The notes beneath the pieces are model-generated. The model made no database searches. It was not told where the DNA came from and saw only the letters and a program-made list of their open reading frames with translations. Below are positions 1 through 4,664 of a stretch of DNA of 5,081 nucleotides, one piece after another. This DNA is from Spirosoma sp. (GTDB taxonomy: Bacteria > Bacteroidota > Bacteroidia > Cytophagales > Spirosomataceae): the NCBI GenBank assembly GCA_025351545.1, contig JANXVQ010000505.1, positions 1-5,081 of the forward strand, in the 5' to 3' direction. The position numbers were made by a program, and so were the translations under genes. Position 1 is the stretch's first letter, and the number at the start of each line of letters is the position of its first letter.

Positions 1-120
1 AACTTTTTTCGGCGCATCGTCAAAGATTACGAATACACGCTATCTTCTTCGGTAGGCTGGCTACTTTTAGCCAACATTCAGCTGATGTTGCAACGGATCA
101 AGCCCAAAACCCAAATCTAA
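1..120 (+). CDS. IS5-family transposase, C-terminal 39 residues (5' end outside window)
   Basis: The reading frame starting at base 1 stays open to TAA at 118-120 and gives a C-terminal tail beginning NFFRRIVKDYEYTLSSSVGW and ending QRIKPKTQI. The pattern F-R-R-[IL]-x-K-D-Y-E followed by SS, then a hydrophobic helix with ANIQLMLQRI, is the usual C-terminal block of IS5-type DDE transposases (compare the common form RRLSKDYE...IRLMLRRL). This block holds the region around the last acidic catalytic residue; the rest of the catalytic domain lies before the window. Whether the complete gene is intact and active cannot be judged. The family is confident, the subgroup is not. Confidence 0.82.
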   Translation, partial: NFFRRIVKDYEYTLSSSVGWLLLANIQLMLQRIKPKTQI

Positions 121-138
121 TTTCCCAACACGTTCTAA
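1..138 (+). mobile_element. Right end of an IS5-type insertion sequence (partial)
   Basis: The 3' end of a transposase gene fills 1-120, and the short stretch after its stop is probably the right terminal end of the element. Read on the minus strand, 119-138 is TTAGAACGTGTTGGGAAATT, which has the look of an IS5/IS427-group terminal repeat, ending close to a TTA/TAA that could be the target duplication. The left end lies outside the window, so neither the inverted-repeat match nor the duplication can be verified. The boundary at about 138 is an inference. It is supported by the fact that homology to the DUF1508 family starts immediately after it, in a different reading frame from the transposase. 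Confidence 0.6.
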
Positions 139-163
139 GGCAAATCGGTATTATTTTCAGTTC

Positions 164-439
164 ATGGCAAATAACGGGAATGAAATATTTGCCAGTCATG
201 GCTATTCAACAAAAGAAGGCTGTATGATAGGAAGCGCGGCTGTAAAATCCCGCACTGCTTTTGAGAGTACTTATAAACGGTCTGACCTTCTTCATAATCA
301 CCGATTTGATCTGGTAGCGGCCAATGGGCAGATTGTCGCTCATAGTAGCGAAGGATATATAACGGGGACGGGGCGCGAAAGCGCGATCATAACGATAAAA
401 ACTTATGCGGCAGGTGCCCCGATTGTAGATATGACGTAA
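164..439 (+). CDS. DUF1508/YegP-like two-repeat protein, apparently 5'-truncated by the adjacent IS
   Basis: The 91 residues from ATG 164 contain two copies of the DUF1508 (UPF0339/YegP) unit: residues 2-29 (NNGNEIFASHGYSTKEGC, then the helix) and 47-90 (RFDLVAANGQIVAHSSEGY, then the helix and APIVDMT). Family members usually begin with a short strand of the type M-x-x-F-x-I before a Y-Y-F-x-[LF] strand. Here the frame is open upstream of the ATG and reads ANRYYFQF directly into Met1, so this Met corresponds to an internal residue of repeat 1. There is no ATG, GTG or TTG between the in-frame stop at 83-85 and 164, and no ribosome binding site before 164. The simplest reading is a gene that lost its promoter and about ten N-terminal codons to the IS, so it may be a pseudogene. 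The function of DUF1508 proteins is poorly defined. Domain assignment is confident; whether it is expressed is unknown. Confidence 0.72.
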   Translation: MANNGNEIFASHGYSTKEGCMIGSAAVKSRTAFESTYKRSDLLHNHRFDLVAANGQIVAHSSEGYITGTGRESAIITIKTYAAGAPIVDMT

Positions 440-525
440 AAAAACATTGCGTTATTTTCCAGCCTTTCAGAAATAAATTCATAAGTGACTTTTTGAGTAC
501 CCCTTACAGACCTCAAGGTGGTTTT

Positions 526-562
526 AACATCTGTTGCCTTTTCAGGTGGCAGATGTTTTTTT
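526..562 (+). terminator. Rho-independent terminator after the DUF1508-like gene
   Basis: AACATCTG (526-533) pairs with CAGATGTT (550-557). The stem continues inward as TTGCC against GGTGG using three wobble pairs and two C-G pairs, around the loop TTTTCA (539-544). Seven T residues (556-562) follow on the plus strand. The opposite strand lacks a comparable U tract, so the signal is for plus-strand transcripts. It lies 87 bases after the stop of the DUF1508-like gene, and so was probably its original terminator. Confidence 0.75.
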
Positions 563-574
563 CCTGCACAAAAC

Positions 575-613
575 AATGTTACACCTTAACCATTTAAGAT
601 ACTTGGTAACATT
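575..613. repeat. Nested inverted repeats upstream of the secreted-protein gene
   Basis: AATGTTAC (575-582) and GTAACATT (606-613) form perfect 8-bp arms 23 bases apart. Inside them CTTAA (585-589) and TTAAG (594-598) form a second, 5-bp pair around CCAT. The outer right arm abuts the possible promoter of the gene at 649. It could be an operator bound by a dimer or a weak hairpin. No known consensus with this spacing is recognised, and chance is not excluded. Confidence 0.35.
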
Positions 614-644
614 TTGACATAGGTTAAAAATTTTATTAATATTG
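613..644 (+). promoter_or_regulatory. Possible Bacteroidota-type promoter of the secreted-protein gene
   Basis: TTTG at 613-616 is followed after 20 bases by TAATATTG at 637-644, one mismatch from the Bacteroidota -7 consensus TAnnTTTG. TTGACA (614-619) also overlaps the -33 element. Transcription from it would start close to the GTG at 649, leaving almost no leader. Either the mRNA is nearly leaderless or the true promoter lies further upstream, so the call is tentative. Confidence 0.35.
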
Positions 645-648
645 CATC

Positions 649-1140
649 GTGAAAGGAATTATTATCGTTTTGGCCTTACTGGCGCCAGGTTTGAGCTGGG
701 CTCAATGCAATGCACTCCGCAAAAAAGAGAATAAAGCTACGGGAGAGATTCGGCTTACAACAGATAAATCTGAGACAGCCAGCGTCATTCGGGAAATCAG
801 GCTAAACAAGACAACCTACTACCTTAGCCTATCGGCGCCGGGTAATACCAACACCAATCATCAAGGTGTTAGCCTCTTGCTTGATGGCGATACCAAGCTC
901 GATTGGCCCAACGAAATGGTAATGGTTGCGCCCTCCAGTCTGCACGGAAACGCTCATTTTAAGGCACAATCGTACATTGAACTCACGAATGAGCAGATAC
1001 AAGCGCTAATAAAGAAACGAATTGTCACGTATAAACTTTACGTTTTTGATGGGATAATAAAAGAACGTATCGGAGAATCATTGCGTAAACAAATCGAGTG
1101 TTTAGTGAACGTGAACCCTGATGAAGTGAAGGTAAACTAG
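649..1140 (+). CDS. Secreted hypothetical protein (163 aa)
   Basis: The product starts with a clear Sec signal peptide: positively charged MKG, hydrophobic IIIVLALLAPGL, then SWA-Q, giving likely signal peptidase I cleavage after residue 18. It is not a lipoprotein, because the residue before Cys20 is Gln and there is no lipobox. The mature part has two cysteines, C20 and C149, near its two ends, which could form a disulfide. It looks like a compact mostly beta protein, with YYLSLSAPG, GVSLLLDGDTKL, a segment SYIELTNEQIQALIKKRIV and KLYVFDG near the end. This order (ligand-like strand, 'LLLD', an I-E-L-T-x-E helix, then a strand with L-Y-V-[FY]-D-G) resembles small exported Bacteroidota proteins of unknown function, but no named family is claimed. 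The GTG start is chosen because an in-frame stop lies at 637-639 and the signal peptide begins exactly here. It is probably a single-gene transcript bounded by terminators on both sides. Confidence 0.8.
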   Translation: MKGIIIVLALLAPGLSWAQCNALRKKENKATGEIRLTTDKSETASVIREIRLNKTTYYLSLSAPGNTNTNHQGVSLLLDGDTKLDWPNEMVMVAPSSLHGNAHFKAQSYIELTNEQIQALIKKRIVTYKLYVFDGIIKERIGESLRKQIECLVNVNPDEVKVN

Positions 1141-1171
1141 CTCAGCCCGCACACATAGAAGCGTCCTGTAC

Positions 1172-1216
1172 TAACACAAAGACGCTGGCCATCTCCAGGC
1201 CAGCGTCTTTGTGTTA
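1172..1216. terminator. Perfect 19-bp stem between convergent genes, probable bidirectional terminator
   Basis: TAACACAAAGACGCTGGCC (1172-1190) and its exact reverse complement (1198-1216) enclose the 7-base loop ATCTCCA. The inner ten pairs are GC-rich. The outer part carries AAA on the 5' arm and TTT on the 3' arm of either strand, so each transcript would end a strong stem in a U-containing stretch, although there is no long pure U tract. It lies 31 bases after the stop of the secreted-protein gene and about 110 bases after the stop of the receptor gene, the expected place for a shared terminator of two converging genes. Confidence 0.75.
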
Positions 1217-1325
1217 CTTATTCACAGTTTTCACGAACCAATTATTTAAGTACTTGTACAATTGTTTTAGGCACAACCGAAACTTCAACTTACCATCTAG
1301 CTCCTGTAACCATTAATACTACCTC

Positions 1326-3803
1326 TTAATTAATGGGAATTATCAGCTTCAGACAGGTATTGCGACCCATGCCGAACATACCCAGATAGCCCGTTGGCGA
1401 CTGCGAAAAATATTCAAAATACTTCAACCGGCTTAGGTTCGACTGGTAAGCGACATCGAATAGATTGTTGACCTGAAACTGTACCCGCAAAGGGGGACGC
1501 TGCGTTCCATAATGAATTTCAAAACCAACTCCCGCATTAACAAGCGTATAACCAGCAGTGGGCGTTTCGGTACTGTTAAGCCCTAAATACCTGTCTTGTT
1601 GAGCTGTGTAATCGACATCGGCTTTCAGTGTCAAGTCAGACAACCAACGTGCCTTTAAGAATATGGTTTGGCTAACGCCCGTATATACCCGCATGGGTGG
1701 AATAAACGATAAATATTCGCCCTGTACACCAGCGTCTTTGTATCGACTGCCCCGGTTAAAGCCATAGACAAGCGCCACACTATTATCGAGTGTAAAGCCC
1801 CGCCAGGCCGTTGGATGCAGGCTCAATTGGGTTTCAAACCCATAAAGCTGGGCGGAGGATTGCTGATACTGGAAGGTTTTATTGCCCGGCACTATGACTA
1901 CAGGATGACCCTGAGCATCCACCAATTGACTTAATGAAATGTAATTCTGGATAGAATTATTAAACACACTAACGCCTACGTTCACATCGGGAAACGTGGC
2001 GGTCAGGCCCAAGTCTTCCTGCAAACTAAACTCCGGGTTGAAGTTACGGTTACCAATATAAACGATGTGAGCACCGGGATCAAGTCCATTAGACGCAATT
2101 TCGGTGATACTCGGGGCACGGTAGCCTCGGGCAATATTAGCTTTCAGCGCTAGTTTATCCGATAACTCATAGGTAATTCCCAGGCTTGTAGAAACACCAG
2201 TGAAGGACTGGTGCAATCGGGGAAATCGTAACGTTGCTCCGGCGGTATCGGGCAACATCACCCGTCCATCGAAGCCGGTTTTATCGTTCGTACGTACGTA
2301 AAAGTCGTCACCCCGTACTTGGCGCTGATCGAACCGAACTCCACCACTCACGGTAAATTTAGGAATCTGCCATTTCAAAAAACCGAACGTGCCAACATCG
2401 AACAGGGTGTAATCTGGAATAGGAAATGCCGTGCCATTCTTGTTTTTATTCGATTGGTACATCCCGTTTACACCCACGGTTGCCGCTAGGTGAGCTACTT
2501 CGGGCAAATTATAGCGCAATCCATAGTTAAGCGTGTTGAGCCGTACGTACAAACCTGGTTGTTCGGGTTGCTGAGGATGATTGAACTCCCGGCGCACGTT
2601 CTGCTGAAAAGCCAGTAAAGCGTCGATTTCTCCATTACCAATTTGATAGTGATTATTGGTATACAGCCGATAATGCTGAATCCGCTGGTGCAATGGACCA
2701 AGTTTATAAGAGCTTAACTCAGATAATGGCACCAGTGGTCGATTTTTAATATCATCGACTCCCGGCTCATCAATTTGCCGGGTAAATTGCCGGGTGAGTG
2801 AATCCCGGCTACCATCGGGAATTCCCTGAAGGTTATCGTAGAGGGCGGCCCCAAAACGCGAGTATCCACGACTGCCTGTATAGCCGAGCATAGTAGTTAA
2901 GGTCTTTTCTGAGAAGCCCGTATTGTAAACCCGACCGTCAATTTTGTTCTGATAATTAGTAGCTGCCCGTAACGAGCCGCGTAAATTCCAGGCCCATCGT
3001 GAGCCACCTGCACCCAAGTTAATAGACTCGCCTAACAGCCGGTTGTTCGATTGATATTCGGTTATCAGGCTGACTTTTAATTTCCCATCGGTGTCTTTAG
3101 GATAGGTTGGCAACATACTAACTACGCCCGCCAGCGCATCTGAGCCATACAGTAAGCTAGCGGGCCCCTTAATCACTTCTGCCCGGTCAATGTTGTAACC
3201 ATCTACTTCGATACCATGTTCGTCGCCCCACTGTTGCCCTTCCTGCCGGATTCCATCATAGAGAGTCAACACTCGGTTATAGCCCAATCCCCGAATAAAA
3301 GGTTTGGAAATATTAGGGCCGGTTTTTACTGCGTTCAGACCGGGTGCGTTCTTGACCAGCACGTCAATAATGTTGCTGCTGGTCGTTGTCTCAATGGCTC
3401 GACGCGAAATAGCTAAAATAGCTACCGGATTTTGCCGAAGCAGGGTACTTCGTGTCACCCCTGTTACCACTACCACTTCATTGAGTGTGCTGGTAACGGG
3501 AGACAGCGCTATGGCATAGGTTTGAACATTGGGCTGAACAAGTACCGTGTCCGATTTATAGCCGACGTAGGAAATGATTAATTTGCGGTCTACAGAATCG
3601 ACACTTACCGGTAGTGTAAACTGGCCTCGACCGTCGGAGATGGCACCTTTTTTATAACCCGTTAGTTGCACATTGCAAAAGGGAATCGGTCTTCGACTTT
3701 CGGTATCAATAACAGAACCCTTCAGGATTCGATCAGGAGACGACTGCGCGTACGACAGTCCTCCGGTTAGCCCCAGGCTAATCAGCAGGAAAAATGACTT
3801 CAT
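1326..3803 (-). CDS. TonB-dependent outer-membrane receptor (825 aa), probable metal or metal-complex uptake
   Basis: This is an outer-membrane beta-barrel transporter energised by TonB/ExbB/ExbD. Order along the protein: signal peptide 1-19 (cleavage SYA-Q); carboxypeptidase-like regulatory beta-sandwich about 27-100 (LKGSVIDTESRRPIPFCNVQL, then SDGRGQF); TonB box NEVVVVTG at 108-115; plug about 118-232, with FIRGLGYNRVLTLYDGIRQ, GDEHGIEVD and VIKGPASLLYGSDALAGVV; and a barrel from about 240 to the end with ARGYRAPSITEI (558-569) and NNLFDVAYQ (779-787). The length is normal and the frame intact. There is no STN domain and no SusD partner, and at 825 residues it is shorter than SusC proteins, so a glycan role is unlikely. 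Plug and extracellular-loop style (GDEHGIE; REFNHPQQPEQPGLYVRLNT, residues 405-424) recall Bacteroidota receptors grouped loosely with ZnuD-like metal transporters. The last residue is Asn, not the usual aromatic of an outer-membrane signal. The gene follows a His-rich membrane protein gene on the same strand with 78 bp between, probably one operon. The substrate is inferred from context; siderophore or cobalamin-like substrates remain possible. Confidence 0.93.
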   Translation of the reverse strand: MKSFFLLISLGLTGGLSYAQSSPDRILKGSVIDTESRRPIPFCNVQLTGYKKGAISDGRGQFTLPVSVDSVDRKLIISYVGYKSDTVLVQPNVQTYAIALSPVTSTLNEVVVVTGVTRSTLLRQNPVAILAISRRAIETTTSSNIIDVLVKNAPGLNAVKTGPNISKPFIRGLGYNRVLTLYDGIRQEGQQWGDEHGIEVDGYNIDRAEVIKGPASLLYGSDALAGVVSMLPTYPKDTDGKLKVSLITEYQSNNRLLGESINLGAGGSRWAWNLRGSLRAATNYQNKIDGRVYNTGFSEKTLTTMLGYTGSRGYSRFGAALYDNLQGIPDGSRDSLTRQFTRQIDEPGVDDIKNRPLVPLSELSSYKLGPLHQRIQHYRLYTNNHYQIGNGEIDALLAFQQNVRREFNHPQQPEQPGLYVRLNTLNYGLRYNLPEVAHLAATVGVNGMYQSNKNKNGTAFPIPDYTLFDVGTFGFLKWQIPKFTVSGGVRFDQRQVRGDDFYVRTNDKTGFDGRVMLPDTAGATLRFPRLHQSFTGVSTSLGITYELSDKLALKANIARGYRAPSITEIASNGLDPGAHIVYIGNRNFNPEFSLQEDLGLTATFPDVNVGVSVFNNSIQNYISLSQLVDAQGHPVVIVPGNKTFQYQQSSAQLYGFETQLSLHPTAWRGFTLDNSVALVYGFNRGSRYKDAGVQGEYLSFIPPMRVYTGVSQTIFLKARWLSDLTLKADVDYTAQQDRYLGLNSTETPTAGYTLVNAGVGFEIHYGTQRPPLRVQFQVNNLFDVAYQSNLSRLKYFEYFSQSPTGYLGMFGMGRNTCLKLIIPIN

Positions 3804-3843
3804 TAAAAATTGATTTGATTTGTTTAGTAAGCAATAAGACCTG

Positions 3844-3860
3844 CCGACTTTGGAAGTCGG
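3844..3860. repeat. Short perfect hairpin in the spacer between the two operon genes
   Basis: CCGACTT (3844-3850) and AAGTCGG (3854-3860) are perfect 7-bp arms around a 3-base loop. On the transcribed (minus) strand the hairpin begins 21 bases after the stop of the His-rich gene and ends 40 bases before the receptor start. It is not followed by a U tract in that direction, so it is not a normal terminator. It could stabilise or process the mRNA between the two genes, or be a copy of a dispersed intergenic palindrome. Confidence 0.45.
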
Positions 3861-3881
3861 AGTATTACAGGAAAGCGCTAA

Positions 3882-4247
3882 CTAAACTACAGGCGGGCCT
3901 CTATGAGAGAAGCACAGGAAGGGGGAAACCGAATGACGCGAGTGGTAAACGAAGTTGTATATCAGCCGTGATCGGCTACGCAATAGAAAGAGGAATGCAA
4001 AAAAAGTACTGACAACCAGCGGCAGATTAGCGGCCAGGTCTAATAGCAAAATTTCTTGTGCTGTGTGGGTATTTGGCAGAATTGGCCCTTTACCGAAAGG
4101 CCAGTAAGGGTGCGCATGCACAATCAGTCGTCCGTCCGACAAACGGTGCGCGTGGCGAAATACCACGCCGTTGATCCATATAGCCAGGAACAAGCCAAAC
4201 AATAGTTTGGCTAAACGAACACGGTCAGTATGTAACCATTGGGTCAT
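3882..4247 (-). CDS. Histidine-rich two-helix membrane protein (121 aa), probable partner of the receptor
   Basis: The protein has a short N-terminal tail, a first membrane helix at about 13-30 (LAKLLFGLFLAIWINGVV), a hydrophilic loop of about 35 residues, and a second helix at about 66-89, followed by a basic tail (RSRSR) that should stay in the cytoplasm. The N-terminal segment before the first helix also carries basic residues (R9, R11, K14), so both ends are predicted inside and the loop in the periplasm. The loop carries HAH at 32-34, HAH at 44-46 and H61 in the contexts FRHAHRLSDGR and IVHAHPYWPFG, a typical pattern for metal coordination. More His residues (102, 105, 115) lie in the tail, which ends RGPPVV. 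Small proteins with this H-x-H loop beside TonB receptors are a recurrent Bacteroidota theme as I remember it, but I know no established name or function. It is the first gene of the operon, with the receptor 78 bp downstream. Metal binding or delivery is inferred, not shown. Confidence 0.8.
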   Translation of the reverse strand: MTQWLHTDRVRLAKLLFGLFLAIWINGVVFRHAHRLSDGRLIVHAHPYWPFGKGPILPNTHTAQEILLLDLAANLPLVVSTFFAFLFLLRSRSRLIYNFVYHSRHSVSPFLCFSHRGPPVV

Positions 4248-4289
4248 TTATCTGCCAGATTGAGTAGCAATAGGTCAGCACTTTACAGT

Positions 4290-4297
4290 CAAAATTA
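4290..4297 (-). promoter_or_regulatory. Promoter -7 element (TAATTTTG) of the His-rich protein/receptor operon
   Basis: On the minus strand 4297-4290 reads TAATTTTG, an exact match to the Bacteroidota -7 consensus TAnnTTTG. It lies 42 bases upstream of the ATG at 4247, which implies a leader of roughly 35-40 bases. The -33 element is weak: a TTGG lies 15 bases before the -7 element, closer than the usual spacing, and nothing better is seen at about 19-21. A poor -33 element would fit a promoter that depends on regulation. Confidence 0.55.
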
Positions 4298-4323
4298 ACA
4301 ACTACTGACTTACCAATTCAGTT

Positions 4324-4351
4324 CACATTTTTAGACTAATCTAAAAATGTG
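4324..4351. promoter_or_regulatory. Perfect palindrome upstream of the operon promoter, candidate DtxR/MntR-type operator
   Basis: CACATTTTTAGA (4324-4335) and TCTAAAAATGTG (4340-4351) are exact 12-bp inverted arms around CTAA. The core TTAGACTAATCTAA has the TTAG...CTAA ends known from DtxR/IdeR operators (consensus TTAGGTTAGCCTAACCTAA), but it is shorter and A/T-rich outside. It lies about 27 bases upstream of the -7 element, next to where the -33 element would be, so a bound dimer could affect RNA polymerase. No U tract follows on either strand, which argues against a terminator. The regulator itself is not in the window. Confidence 0.55.
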
Positions 4352-4577
4352 TTGTAAAATCAAGCTATTTTGCCTAGTTAGAGGACTGTTGACAAAGTTA
4401 GCAAGTCTGTTTGTGAATTACTCAATATCCTTCATCCGAAATCAGATAATAGTTTCTATTTTCAGTCTTGTGATCGTCTGCTTTTATTATTACAGTCAGC
4501 CATTAAATATAGGCATATTGTCATATCACGCAAACTTACCTGTATAATTAGATTGGCTTTACTATTCCGCACGAAGG
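4352..4577. other. AT-rich intergenic stretch without a convincing gene
   Basis: Together with the leader to 4664 this makes 313 bases between divergently transcribed genes. The only open frame of any size (66 codons, plus strand, from 4347) starts inside the palindrome, has no ribosome binding site, and its hydrophobic product looks like a reflection of T-rich DNA. No tRNA-like cloverleaf, long repeat or strong terminator was seen. A small RNA or a remnant of a decayed gene cannot be excluded by eye. Confidence 0.5.
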
Positions 4578-4609
4578 TTTGGCGTAGCTGTTTTCTAAAA
4601 TTATACTTA
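4578..4609 (+). promoter_or_regulatory. Possible promoter of the membrane-protein gene at 4665
   Basis: TTTG at 4578-4581 is followed after 20 bases by TATACTTA at 4602-4609, which matches TAnnTTTG at four of six defined positions. The spacing is right for a Bacteroidota promoter and would give a leader of roughly 50 bases. A small TGCC-ATCT-GGCA repeat (4621-4632) lies in that leader. The -7 match is imperfect, so confidence is low. Confidence 0.35.
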
Positions 4610-4664
4610 CCTTAACGACCTGCCATCTGGCAATCTAATACCCCGAAAGCAGGCCTTCTGTACT

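Noticed and set aside
649..708. Lipoprotein signal for the secreted protein (Cys at residue 20)
   Set aside because: The residues before the Cys are W-A-Q; Gln at -1 is not compatible with a lipobox, so signal peptidase I cleavage before Gln19 is preferred.
1248..1261. Overlapping small palindromes AAGTACTT and TTGTACAA
   Set aside because: Eight-base palindromes are expected by chance, and they lie in the 3' region of the receptor gene where no operator is expected.
1729..1741. 13-base copy (CCAGCGTCTTTGT) of part of the terminator stem inside the receptor gene
   Set aside because: A single 13-base match in a window this size is within chance, and the bases are in a normal coding frame.
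1326..3803. SusC-type glycan receptor interpretation
   Set aside because: The length of 825 residues is short for SusC, there is no SusD-like lipoprotein gene beside it, and the plug and loops look like the non-SusC receptor class.
3794..4012. 72-codon plus-strand open frame
   Set aside because: It lies antisense to the receptor start, the spacer and much of the His-rich gene. Its product shows no domain, while the opposite strand has clear protein features.
4347..4547. 66-codon plus-strand open frame with a hydrophobic product
   Set aside because: It begins inside the perfect palindrome, lacks a ribosome binding site, has AT-driven composition unlike the neighbouring genes and resembles no known protein.
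4518..4548. Sigma70-like TTGTCA and TATAAT pair
   Set aside because: The 19-base spacing is unfavourable, Bacteroidota promoters normally use a different -7 element, and it sits far upstream of the next gene in AT-rich DNA where such matches are frequent.
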